In this document: piece by piece, positions 45,601 through 55,639 of the stretch | Layout of the letters: every line of letters begins with the position of its first letter | How positions within the stretch are numbered: position 1 is the stretch's first letter | Assembly: GCF_023856365.1 (NCBI RefSeq) | Contig: NC_064541.1 | Coordinates: 27,072,214-27,136,213, forward strand | Direction: 5' to 3' | From: Brienomyrus brachyistius | Taxonomy: Eukaryota > Chordata > Actinopteri > Osteoglossiformes > Mormyridae | Length of the DNA: 64,000 nucleotides | The notes under the pieces: generated by a model | Databases searched by the model: none | Told to the model about the DNA's origin: nothing | Seen by the model: the letters and a program-made list of their open reading frames with translations, nothing else | Translations under genes and position numbers: made by a program

Positions 45601-48417
45601 AGTGATATCAAAGGCATGTTCCACCAAGTGAGATTGCTCCCTGAAGACAAGCCTCTTCTTCGTTTTCTATGGAGGGACCTACAGAAAGAACTACCACCCA
45701 ATATATATGAGTGGCAGGTTCTCCCTTTCGGTACCACATGTAGCCCATGCTGTGCTACCTTTGCTCTCCAGAAGCACGTGTTTGACCATAGTCAGCCAGG
45801 GGAAGACCTTCGGATAGCAGTGGAGCGCTGTTTCTATGTGGACAACTGCCTGAAGAGCCTGCCCTCCAAAGATATAGCCAAACACTTAGTCGACCAGTTG
45901 CAAGCAGTGCTAGCTGCAGGCGGGTTTGAACTTCGTCAGTGGGCTAGTAACACTCCTGAGGTCATTAATCATTTGCCAAAGGAATTAAGGTCAGGCAACA
46001 GTGTGCTGTGGCTTAATGGGTCAGGGGCAGACTCTCAAGAGCAAGCCTTGGGACTTCGCTGGTCATGTCATTCTGACACCCTAGGATACAAATGTCGCCT
46101 GGTGGAATATCCCATCCCTACTATGAGAAATATATACCGAGTGCTGGCCAGTCTGTATGACCCTTTAGGCTTCCTTATCCCCTTTACCACTAGGGCCAAG
46201 ACTTTGGTGCAGCACCTGTGGAGTAAGCAGAGAGAATGGGATGACCCATCCCTGCCAGATGATGCCCTCCAGGCATGGTCGGCATGGGTAGAAGAGCTTC
46301 AGCATCTCCCACAGGTAACCCTGCCTCGCTGTTATGTAAGCCCTGCAATCGACCATTCCAGTAGTCACCAAACTATACACATCTTCTGTGACGCTTCGGA
46401 GCGAGCATACGGCTCTGTTGCTTACCTACGGAGTGAAGGTACCAAGGGACAAGTGGAAGTGGCATTCCTGACTGCACGATCAAGGGTGGCCCCCAAGCGT
46501 CAGCTATCAATGCCACGATTAGAGCTGTGCGCTGCATTGACGGGCAGTCAACTAGCAGCACTTCTGTTGAAGGAACTTACCATAACTATACACGATGTGA
46601 TTCTCTGGACTGATTCCACGACCGTGCTCACCTGGCTCCAGTCTGATTCGTGCCAGTTTAAAGTGTTTGTCGGCACCAGAGTGGCAGAAATCCAGGAGCT
46701 GACAGATGCTGGAGCCTGGCGTTATGTTGATTCGGCCAGTAACCCAGCAGACGACATAACCAGAGGGAAGACCTTGAGGGACCTGGCAGGAAGAAACCGT
46801 TGGCGAGATGGACCATCATTTCTGTTGCATTCTTCAGAATTGTGGCCCACCAAACCAGCTCAGGGTGGTCAGGGAGATTCCACTGAACTACGGAAACCCA
46901 CCTGCATTGGTCTAACCAAGGTAATTACTAACCCCCCATTGCCAGATTATGAGCAGTTTTCCTCCTTCAGGAGTCTGGTCGAGGCAGTCGCCTTATCCCA
47001 CCACGGGGCGGCAGGTAATCATCCTGGTCCTTCCGCTGAAGACTATCAAGCAGCAGAGAGAGAAATTCTTAGGCAAGCTCAGTTGGACAGCTTCATTGAT
47101 GATTACACCTACCTGGCAGCAGGGAAACTGGTATCCTCTACTAGTCGGCTGGTCACACTAGCACCAGAATATGATGCAGCAGTGCGGCTGATCCGTGTAG
47201 GAGGTAGGCTCCGCCACAGTGATCAGCTCGAATGTGATGCCATTCACCCAATAGTCTTGGATCCAGCCCACAAAATCACTAAGTTGATAATCCAGGACAC
47301 AGACAAAAGCCTTAAACATCCAGGTGCAGAACGTCTCTTTGCGGAGCTTCGGCGGAAATACTGGATCTTACACGGACGAGAAGCTGTTAAGCGGCATCAA
47401 CGTTCTTGCCCCGACTGTCAGAGATGGCGAGCGAGCCCAACTGTACCTAAGATGGCAGACCTACCCCCTGCACGACTGCGGTTGTTAAAGCCCCCCTTTT
47501 TTTCAACAGGCGTGGACTGCTTTGGGCCCTTCATGGTACGGATTGGGAGGCGCAACGAGAAACGTTGGGGGATATTGTTCAAATGTCTGACCACTAGAGC
47601 TGTCCACGTAGATATTTTATCCAACTTGGACACCGACTCATTTTTAATGGGCCTTCGCCGATTTATTGCCCGAAGAGGAAAACCAGCAGAACTCTTATCG
47701 GATCAGGGCACGAACTTTAAAGGAGGTGAGAGAGAGCTCCATCAGACATTTCAGTCATTGCACCCCATACTACAACAGCAATTAGCTAAGCACCAGATCA
47801 AATTCCGATTCAATCCCCCTGGCGCACCTCACTTTGGAGGGGTCTGGGAACGAGAGATCAGGTCGGTCAAGGCCGCATTATATACCACAGTGCAAGCCCA
47901 AACAGTTACAGAAGAGGTCCTAAGAACGGTTTTAGTTGAAGTGGAAGGGATTCTAAATTCCAAGCCACTAGGCTATGTATCAACCGATATTGCTGATCCT
48001 GATCCAGTTACCCCAAACCTTCTGTTGATGGGGCGGCTTGACCCGTCATTGCCTCAGGCAGTGTACACTGAAGCAGAGCTACTAAGCCGCCGTCGCTGGA
48101 AGCACTCACAGGTTCTTGCAGATCAGTTCTGGGTTCATTTCATTAAATATTATCTCCCCGCACTCCAGACTCGTTCTAAGTGGCAAAGGGATGCCCCCCC
48201 ACTGCAGCTGGGTACAGTAGTTTTGATAATGGACCCGCACCTGCCAAGAGCACTCTGGCCAGTAGGCCGTGTTACCAAGGTCATCCCAGGAGTGGACGGA
48301 CGAGTCCGAACAGCGGATGTTCAAGTGAAGGATCACAATTACACCAGGCCTGTTGCTCGACTTATCCCTCTCCCTGCTATTCCAGACACAACTTCAGACC
48401 CGGACAGCCCCTTCTGA
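42643..48417 (+). CDS. BEL/Pao gag-pol polyprotein, 1,924 aa, intact
   Basis: One frame with no stop or shift; starts at the first ATG after the primer site. By residue: a Pro/Gln-rich N-terminal gag region; DUF1759-like gag (about 285-430, GDPREFARLK); a Cys/His zinc-binding region (527-590, CPYC, CWRCGRSHQAAQC); protease with the ILDDGSER motif (Asp647); Pao-type RT (about 940-1110; Asp988 in SDIKGMFHQV; YVDN at 1065-1068); RNase H with Asp1250, Glu1294, Asp1324 and Asp1371; integrase zinc region (His1559 to Cys1592, CPDC); integrase core with Asp1625, Asp1687 (SDQGTNF) and a Glu in WERE (1736 or 1738); DUF5641-like C terminus (about 1800-1905). Known role: particle formation, polyprotein cleavage, reverse transcription and integration. 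The second Asp of the RT YxDD box is Asn here. No env follows; the stop at 48415-48417 lies 36 bp before the 3' LTR. Confidence 0.96.
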   Translation: MFSDQPLREAQPTNTRPRRHSRLPARFDDYDVYLPAHDRPHSPMHMMGHIARMPEEYHDMERAAKMTPLEYQQQYEQSSPVPRVCPRSVSQTPYGGLMQDSTPSPQHKQGTEASPEILEAIKQLRQDNHRLQLTMMQMQRQLSVHTPQPTHISQQPVPSVPHTPFVQPPHQELDRHLPVTHESTKRQGKWAEEDAEWPLPPPPVVHEALQPSPTTEVPQGLVEELTDCLRRLGRAPQPMSYERQHLTPVYCEPEGCSESESQCSYDAVAPKHVPISPEHQREIAYRGPKPTIPYFTKGDPREFARLKIALDNILPEDATERFKYQILVDHIKFEEALLIADSYMNSKQPYSNTMASLTEHYGQPHQLALRRIAELMDAPNIRSSDASGFKKFALRVRALVGMLDQLGESGHIELQCGSHVTRLLSKLPQDMRAEFKRYLYPQHVRIPTLLNFADWLEYEIRIQESGYDFAQADGKGDGDVKRDKHRLFKPNRTATILHGADQVVSISSAEPPSASSSKQQDKSTAYCPYCVNSLHYLNQCGNFSQLTVDQKTTWVKSNRRCWRCGRSHQAAQCRLKMTCKKCNGKHLDALHELNTRPEKGNSTCLVSSANEVLYLDRRAGCSQVLLKVSKVILRNGEHSLETYAILDDGSERTILLPAAAHSLKLQGNPEDLALRTVRQDIRVIHGTSVTFTISPASQPQKTFRIQGAFTADQLGLAEHTYAVKSLQRRYKHLRGLPLQAFDNAHPLVLIGSDYPHLITPVEPVHLGPPGGPAAVKTRLGWTLQGPTKLIQQQLQPTQCLHVSTSSPAAELFQQVERLWQLDVLPYRNEKLVTRSKQDQEAMRLLEEKTSRVDVEGVQRYATPLLRVRNMPKLNAPKEAVLAHLRSTERRLLKEPEKAASYCAAMQKLEQAGYTVKVSEQELNQTSESWYIPHHIVSHNEKNRIVYNCSFTYQGNNLNDLLLPGPTLTSSLLGVLLRFREHSVAFSSDIKGMFHQVRLLPEDKPLLRFLWRDLQKELPPNIYEWQVLPFGTTCSPCCATFALQKHVFDHSQPGEDLRIAVERCFYVDNCLKSLPSKDIAKHLVDQLQAVLAAGGFELRQWASNTPEVINHLPKELRSGNSVLWLNGSGADSQEQALGLRWSCHSDTLGYKCRLVEYPIPTMRNIYRVLASLYDPLGFLIPFTTRAKTLVQHLWSKQREWDDPSLPDDALQAWSAWVEELQHLPQVTLPRCYVSPAIDHSSSHQTIHIFCDASERAYGSVAYLRSEGTKGQVEVAFLTARSRVAPKRQLSMPRLELCAALTGSQLAALLLKELTITIHDVILWTDSTTVLTWLQSDSCQFKVFVGTRVAEIQELTDAGAWRYVDSASNPADDITRGKTLRDLAGRNRWRDGPSFLLHSSELWPTKPAQGGQGDSTELRKPTCIGLTKVITNPPLPDYEQFSSFRSLVEAVALSHHGAAGNHPGPSAEDYQAAEREILRQAQLDSFIDDYTYLAAGKLVSSTSRLVTLAPEYDAAVRLIRVGGRLRHSDQLECDAIHPIVLDPAHKITKLIIQDTDKSLKHPGAERLFAELRRKYWILHGREAVKRHQRSCPDCQRWRASPTVPKMADLPPARLRLLKPPFFSTGVDCFGPFMVRIGRRNEKRWGILFKCLTTRAVHVDILSNLDTDSFLMGLRRFIARRGKPAELLSDQGTNFKGGERELHQTFQSLHPILQQQLAKHQIKFRFNPPGAPHFGGVWEREIRSVKAALYTTVQAQTVTEEVLRTVLVEVEGILNSKPLGYVSTDIADPDPVTPNLLLMGRLDPSLPQAVYTEAELLSRRRWKHSQVLADQFWVHFIKYYLPALQTRSKWQRDAPPLQLGTVVLIMDPHLPRALWPVGRVTKVIPGVDGRVRTADVQVKDHNYTRPVARLIPLPAIPDTTSDPDSPF

Positions 48418-48453
48418 ATTATACAAATTTGACAATGCAAATTTGGGGGCGGC

Positions 48454-49246
48454 TGTGCTAAAGGGCTGCGGGTTTAGTCTGCCTGTTATGCTCAGCTCGC
48501 ACCCTGCGAGTCCCGCCCAGTTCCTGCTCTCATTGGACGACTTCGCCAGAGACACGTGACCAATAGGGACTCTGACTGAGGCAAGCAAAAACTGGACGTT
48601 ATCCCCGCCATGTTTTTCCTTTTTCTTCTTTTAGAACGCGGGTTTAGTCATATCGGGAAGGGAGCGATATACCGCGCTGGGAATCTTTGATTGTGTGCGT
48701 TCAGATACCCGTAAGTTTCTACATGTGCATTGTACAAGAGTGTTTATGTTGGGATATTATATACAGTTAATCGGAAATGAGCCCCTTAAGTGCGGCGAAC
48801 GTTTTATTTCTAACTTGCTGCGTAGATTTATGTTTCATTTACCTCGGATGTCATGCAATGCCTATGTTTATTTTAAACGGTTTATATTTACATACTTATT
48901 TATCTCAACAAATCTTATTTATATTACTTTGTGTATTATGATTGTTTATCCTGTTAAACTTGCGGGATGGCCGCTTAAAGTTACCGTAATACAACATCGA
49001 AGGTAATATTGTGAACTGTTTATTTGATACTGGACTCTGTATGTATAACGGATTTATATTCTTTATTCTATTTTTGTTATTTCTACTTTCAGGACCACAC
49101 ACACACATACACATACTAGTACAGAGCCCTTGTTCCAAGCCTTTATTAAAGTTCTGGAGAATATACTCTTGGCATCTTCATTGGATGTACCACAGCGGCC
49201 ACACCTATCTCACCAATCAGTAATAGTAGGCTAGTTCTGCACAACA
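48454..49246 (+). repeat. 3' LTR, 793 bp
   Basis: Same as the 5' LTR except for five extra bases (AGCTC-type duplication at about 48492-48497, GCTCAGCTCG versus GCTCG). Preceded by the purine-rich ATTTGGGGGCGG tract. Confidence 0.97.
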
Positions 49247-49251
49247 ACCCC
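49247..49251. repeat. 3' target-site duplication (ACCCC)
   Basis: Exact match to 41800-41804. Confidence 0.92.
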
Positions 49252-51860
49252 CTCAAAAATAAATTTATGAACAGGAAAAATTTGCAAAACAGGGCTCATT
49301 TAATACTACACCCCCTAACCAGACAGCACTGTCAGAAGCTCTCAGATGCATGACGATGGCTCTCTGAGGATGAGAAACACTGACAGTCCCATTTTGCCAG
49401 AGCACCTGAACAATGAACATTTCAATAGTTCTCTTTCATGTGTGCTGTATATCCTGGGCAGTGTTGGGGAAGTAACCCGTTATAGACCAAGGTGGAAAGG
49501 TCAGTTTCATAAAGTACAAATACAGACCAAAGTTTTTTTTTTCAACCAACCAGTCGAGTCCTCTGTGACTGTGACTCTGTCACCTTGTTCAGGACATTAA
49601 GAAATGAAGGTGACATTACTAATCCACGGGTGAGACCATGGGCATTCTCAAACAAGTATCCCCAGGTGCAAATCCAGTTTCTCTGAAAGCAGAAATTCAC
49701 ACCTATGATGAAATGGATACCACTCATGAGGAAGGGATGGTTTTTCTTAAGTTTTGTTAATCTGAATCCTACGAGAGCATGCAGTGACTATAACTAGATG
49801 AGCGTGGCTCTGAATGAAGATTTTACTTAAAATAATGTAATAATAGGAGTGTTCCATACTTTGCAAGTTTGTCTTTCAGCTTAAGTACGCCCAGTATGTT
49901 TGTCCTGGCTCCTGTGTCCCTGATGGACCCATACTCAGACTTTCCACTTCCCCCTTAGGTGTCTCTGCCCTTGATAGTCAGACAGAGAACAGAAAAGCGT
50001 TGAGCCCATAAAGTTGTCTGGTTCATTATCTTTGGAAAACCCACATGATTCTGGTTGCATCCATTCCGTGTTGCAATGCTGAAATCATCGCTGGTGTGGA
50101 CAACATTTCATCTTTTGGCAAATCGTCGGGACTTTGATATGAAGACAAAAGGGAAAGACATACAAAACCTGAGCGTAGACATGAGTGATGAGTGATCTGG
50201 TTTTTATGGAGGCAATGAGAGGATAAACCCTCACAACAGATGGTCTAACAAGTGTGAGCTATGCTTAGACACTTATTACTCTTGACATCTGAGTGTCATT
50301 TCATGCCATCATTCCCACAGCATATCAAATACTCACGTTCATGCAATTACTGTCATGCTGGCTCCGACTCACCAATCCAAATAAATCCAGATGTCATGGA
50401 CCCTCAAAGTGCTTCACTCTGGATACATATTTCATTCATTCATTCATTGACCATTCATTCATTCATTCATTCATTCATTCATTCATTGACCATTCATTCA
50501 TCAATTTATTTATTTGTGCATTTATTCATTTACCCACTTTCCATATCCGCTTGTCCCATGCCGGGTCAGTCATATACTCCAACATTTGTATAATTAAATG
50601 CTTTACAATCCTGTCCCCTTCACAAGGGGCCGTAAATTTCGATGTATGACTATGTGGGCCCCCGGGGAAGTTTGGTTTGTTTCTGTCCCTCACACTCGCA
50701 TCTCCATGCTTGGGGGGCGGGGGGGGCTATGAATGTTCTATAAATTCAGCAAATAAAACATATGCCTGCAAACAGCACAGTAAATCTTTCAGCCAGAAAC
50801 ATTTTCACACTCGGTTTCCATGGCATCCTAGGGAGCTCATTGAGGAGAGAAGATGGGGAACCAGGGACCATCTGTTAACGACTCCCATTACTCAGAAACA
50901 GATAAGCGTGCTGAGCTGTCGGCTATAAATTTTGAGGGCTTAATCCAAGGTACATTTCCTTTTAAGATCAGGACAGAATTAAACGTTTCTCTTTTGCATC
51001 AGAAGGCTCTTGAAGCCTAGGATTTCTGATGATGTCATTCCGGTAGAAGGATAGCAGCTTCCTTGTAATTCCTGGAATACTTTGGAATGCTGCTGTACTG
51101 ATGTTTGATTCCAGCTGCCCCCAGGCCATTTCGCACCGGCTGCCCACCACACCTCATCAGCAGTACCATCCCCTTCCTGTCCCCACGTGGCTTCGTGGCC
51201 ATACCCCACCCCGACAACAGGCTGTGAAGCATCAACTTTCTCACCCACACTATGGAAATAGGTCTCTTTGGGATGCCGCCCAAACACCGCAGGCTGTCCA
51301 AACAGCAGTGATTTTTCTATTCCGGACTCCAGGCTCCGGAAGGTCACTGGTTTGAATCTCAATGACCAGCAGAGTAAATAGAGAGTTGGGCTCTTGAGCA
51401 GGGTCTTTAACCCGAAAGTGGCTTCTGGGACGCTGCCTGACTTTGTCCTCAGAGCAGAAGCAAGATATGGGAGCTGCTACAGCCAGAGAATGTATGTGAG
51501 TGAGTCAACTTGTAGAAATGGCAAATGGCCTATGAGGCACAGTGCAGCCATTTGGTCTACAATTAGTCTACAATGTCCTCTTCTTCTTGTTTTTTTCCAT
51601 TCAGACTTTTAATAATATATAAAATTAACAGCTGTTATGTGCACCACACCCTATGGTTGTGATTAAGACTTTATTGGGGGTTTTGGGGAACCTGGGGGAG
51701 GTGCCACCGAAAAATAAAGACATTTAATAGAGGGTGACACAGTGACTTTGTGGAAAGTTTCACACCCCATGACTGGGGGGTTCGGGTCCTGCCCCAGTCT
51801 TGTGTTTCGACAGACTCTCCTCATGTTTGCCCAGATGTCCTCCTGCAGTCCAAAGACAAG
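49252..51860. other. intergenic DNA, fragments of repeats only
   Basis: Holds a half-copy of the palindromic MITE family (about 49485-49570), a (CATT)n microsatellite at 50435-50515 and a SINE-like stretch near 51345-51480. No host exon recognised. Confidence 0.6.
50435..50515. repeat. (CATT)n microsatellite
   Basis: Two blocks of CATT repeats on plus separated by GACC; the source of overlapping Ile/His/Ser-rich frames. Confidence 0.92.
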
Positions 51861-51865
51861 AGGTG

Positions 51866-52020
51866 GACATTTCAGGTCCAGAATGTAAAAATCCAGGCCA
51901 AGACTTTGTTTCAACCAACCAGTTGAGTATAATGAGAAACAGTCACAGAGTAACTCAACTGTTTGGTTAAATCAAAATCGTGGTATGGATTTTCACTTTC
52001 TGGACCTGAAATGTCCAACT
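51866..52020. mobile_element. palindromic MITE
   Basis: Two arms of about 65 bp in inverted orientation: left GTGGACATTTCAGGTCCAG and, on the other strand, right GTTGGACATTTCAGGTCCAG, both continuing through AAAATCCA and ACCAACCAGTTGAG-type text. The whole unit can fold into one hairpin. Similar hairpin elements are frequent in fish genomes; no coding. Confidence 0.8.
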
Positions 52021-52969
52021 CTGCCAGAGACATGCTGCCTGTTGGACTGGTATCTCTAAATCATGCTTGGTAGTAATTTCGTCTGAGTGTAAGTGCCCTG
52101 CTGTCCAGGTGCACAGTGTCCCCTGCCTGGTGGTCAGTCCTTCCTGTGATTAGGTCCAAGCTAACCACAGCCCTGTAATACATAACGCTCATAGAAGACT
52201 AATGGATGCATTGAATAACACTGGTAAATAAAACACAAGGCACACAATGCACGTTTTTTTGTTTATCCTTTTATGACTACTTACTTTTGTAACAAATAGT
52301 GTATTTATATTGACTGTATTGCAGCTTTTTTGTATTTAGGTTATGGCCAAACCCTGGGCCAGAAGAGATGGGTGTGTTAGTGGGTTGTAATAATGAGCAA
52401 TAACCCAAGCTGGGTGTTGTGTGTTCTACAGAAGGGCTCCGTGGAAATACAGCATGAAAGCGAGGCTGTGTGGCTCACAGAATGACCATGTAAGGGAGCC
52501 ACAGTCCTTCAGGCTGCTGTGTTGTTAATGTACGGAAGCTGCTGGATAATAGCTCAGGATTCAGTTGTGTGAAGATTGGCTTTTTGAGAACAACAGTTCA
52601 AGTGCCATCTCTCAGCAACCTGGCTTTCACAATGTCGCTGCTTATAGATAAGACGACAAGAGTTTTAGAGCGCGAATATGTGGCATTTGTGAGGAACACT
52701 GGTCCGTCAGCCCTCGTAATGAGGTCTTAATCGACACATAGGCATCTTAGTCTGTATTTTGTAAGATAGTGTTGTGCGAGTGCTCCGATTTCACTCTTTT
52801 GGTTCCAAAGCCTGCCAAACATGAGTAGGTTTTGGAAACCATACATGGCATGTTAAGAAGAGAATAGAGCCTCTTTCAGTGAAAATATTTTGAATTGTTT
52901 TGTGCAAAAGAGAAAAATATGTCAAACAGTGGTAATAGCAAAAATGGTTTAACTATAAGTTTATTTTCC

Positions 52970-53214
52970 TGTCATGCCCTGCATTCCTTTCCCCTCGTCC
53001 CTCCCCCTTACCTCTCTTTACGGCCCTCGTATGGGTTCAGTCATTGATGTAGCTGCCTGCATGTGCTCCCCAGTTCGCTCTGTGTTCTGTGCTCTCACCT
53101 GATTCTCCCTATCATATTTTGACCCCTTGTGGTCAGTTTTCCTTTTGCCCTGCCTGAAATTTTGTTTAATAAAGCCCCCTTTGGTTTCCCCCATGCCTGC
53201 CTTTGCCTGTGACA
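52970..53214 (+). mobile_element. LTR-like repeat, short copy
   Basis: Begins TGTCATGCC and ends CTGTGACA. It carries the same TTGACCCCTTGTGG and AATAAAGCCCCC text as 22674-23139, so it is a shortened member of that family. Confidence 0.5.
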
Positions 53215-53736
53215 TAGCATTTCCACTTCAGTTTTTCTGTCTGAACTGTTATAATTTGTTAATTTATACTGTTAATTTTCATAATTTGTTTTGGAAATGC
53301 AGTTGTTTTTTAGTCAGACTGTTTTATGCTAGTTTTTCCTCAGACACCACATAGCCTAGAAAGAGCTCTTTGGCTTTGCAAGCTATTTTTCCCCCAATCT
53401 CATTAGGAATTCTCTTGTTTTATCAGGTTTTGTGGAATGGATCTCAACTGTTTACATAAAGATCTAAACATTCATTTATTCATTCATTGTAAATACCCGT
53501 TTGTATTTAAAGCAGGATCACAGGGGTCCAGAGATCTCATCTTTCAGAAATATGAGCTGCAAGACAGGAAATAACTCAAGACAGTATTCTCGCACTCTTT
53601 CTGTGCATTCCTCTGGGCTTTTTTACATTGTGGAGACCATCTTTTAGACCCCCACAAACATCTGTGAATGCAATGAAAAAACTAAAAGTGCAAAAATCCT
53701 TGTATGTTGTTTGATTACTTATGATGAAGGTTAGAG

Positions 53737-54092
53737 GGGCGGCATGGTGGTGCAGTGGTTAGCACTGTCGCCTCACACCTCTGGGACCCGGGTTCGAGTC
53801 TCCGCCTGGGTCACATGTGTGTGGAGTTTGCATGTTCACCCCATGTCGTCATGGGGTTTCCTCCGGGTACTCCGGTTTCCCCTCACAGTCCAAAAACATG
53901 CTGAGGCTAATTGGAGTTGCTAAATTGCCCGTAGGTGTGCATGTGTGAGTGTATGGTGTGTGAGTGTGCCCTGCGATGGGCTGGCCCCCCATCCTGGGTT
54001 GTTCCCTGCCTCGTGCCCATTGCTTCTGGGATAGGCTCCGGACCCCCCGTGACCCAGTAGGATAAGCGGTTTGGAAAATGGATGGATGGATT
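53737..54092 (+). mobile_element. full-length V-SINE-like SINE with perfect target duplication
   Basis: Starts GGGCGGCATGGTGGTGCAGT with an A-box-like TGGTGCAGTGGTTAGC and a B box GGTTCGAGTC (53791-53800), so a tRNA-derived pol III head. A 3' body follows, with the GGATAAGCGG and GGATGGATGGA tail. The flanks AAGGTTAGAG at 53727-53736 and 54093-54102 are identical, which marks a clean insertion. Confidence 0.92.
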
Positions 54093-55183
54093 AAGGTTAG
54101 AGCTGGGTTGGGGTTAGGGTCGTCATGTTGGGATTAGAGTTTTCCACATAGAAATGCTTGGAGAATGAAAACAAGCATTGCAATGTACTTGTGAAAATGT
54201 CAAATAAAGTGTCATTTAATATCTCATGTTCTCTCTGCCTCTCTCTCCTGTAGGTAGATTATGGTTTTCTTTTATGTCTCAGAGGCTCAAAACTGAGAGT
54301 GTGCATGTTCACACAAACAAATGCGGCTCTCTAGCACACCGGGCTGTACAGCTTACGCTCCATGTTCACCTTCCCTATGCGTAGAACCACTCGCGGCTCA
54401 CATCATGAACGGCATAGTCATGAAGCGTAACACTTACAACAGGACCCCTGAGCAGCCTACAAGCGACGTCACGCTTTATAAAAATGAAATATTTATGGTC
54501 CATAGTTTCTTACCATATGATTTTCAGCTGTTTCTATGACTGCGGGCCCCGACATGAAGGCTCTGTGCTGAAACTTCTAACATTCCGGGGTCTTGGAGCA
54601 GCACAGGAGCAGCACAGGAAGCGGAGAGAGGGCGAGATCAGCTCAGCTCCACATTACGTCATAGCCGTCATCTCCAGGGTCACAGCTGAAGGCTGCAGGG
54701 TGTTGGCAACTGGGAATAATTTCCCCATTCCTGATCATTCACAATAGATGACTTTCTCCTCATTGATGCTTTCCCGCTGTGCATGTGCCTTTTTCATGAC
54801 ATACTAAGACAATAAGACAAAACATGCCAAGCGGCAGCTACACTCCTTATGGGATGAGACAGCCAGACTGTAACCTGTGAATTCGATTTAAAACTGTCCA
54901 AAGTAGTTTACCTGTTTCACTACACTGCTTGTATTTATGTTTGTTGCAATACATCTGCCCTCATCTAGTCTGGTGGAGTATTACTGCTGTATGCATGCAC
55001 CGACCACGACTATCCACAGCTAAATGTAGTATGAACGCAAGCTGCCATGCAGGTGACCCAAAAGCACACGAAAGCACATGTGGGAAAGTAGGATGAACTA
55101 GGCTTTACAGAGAGTTGCCGAACCTTGTAATAGACAAGACACGTGTCATGTAATGGACATATTGGAATGGGCTGATGGGATAT

Positions 55184-55350
55184 TGTCACGTACTGGGGTT
55201 ACAGAGCGGGGAAGAGTCCAGGGAAAGGCAGACAGACACGAACTTAAACCCGTAACAACAATTAGGAACAGCTGGGAACAAGGGGATTCCACATGAGGTA
55301 CAGAGAGGGGGGCGTGGCACACAGGAGGATCGGACGACAGGGGCGTGACA
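55184..55350 (-). mobile_element. 167-bp LTR-like element with perfect GATAT duplication
   Basis: Begins TGTCACG and ends CGTGACA, flanked by GATAT on both sides (55179-55183 and 55351-55355). TG..CA ends plus a 5-bp duplication are typical of LTR retroelement integration, but the unit is very short. Orientation taken from related antisense text at 26651-26909. Confidence 0.65.
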
Positions 55351-55639
55351 GATATAGATGGCGATGCGTGAGGTCATTTGTCGCTAGGCAGCACGAATGA
55401 CAGCAATGAGAAACATTAGGCGGAACTGACCCATTTAGTAAAAGACTGTAAGTACTGAAATAGCGATGAAATAGTCAGCAACCAAGTAATTTTTGCAACA
55501 AATTCCTCAAATTCTGTGGCCCTGGCCCTGACTTACCTCTTGGAAAAGGTGACTAACATCTCGTGTTCACACGAGGTCTCACAGCAGCCGCTAAAAATGA
55601 TGGTCAGCAGTGGGGTTTGTGCAGCCAGATGGAAATCAA

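Larger units (their letters stand above)
41805..49246 (+). mobile_element. complete BEL/Pao LTR retrotransposon
   Basis: 7,442-bp element: 5' LTR, tRNA-Tyr primer-binding site, a single gag-pol frame, a purine-rich tract (TTTGGGGGCGG) and 3' LTR, bounded by a 5-bp duplication. The LTRs differ only by a 5-bp indel as far as I compared them, and the coding frame has no stop, so the insertion looks recent. There is no env frame. Domain order protease-RT-RNase H-integrase, with the Pao-type RT and the C-terminal DUF5641-like region, places it in BEL/Pao. Confidence 0.97.

Noticed and set aside
50261..50649. Two overlapping frames of 110 and 118 codons
   Set aside because: Most of both is translation of the CATT microsatellite.
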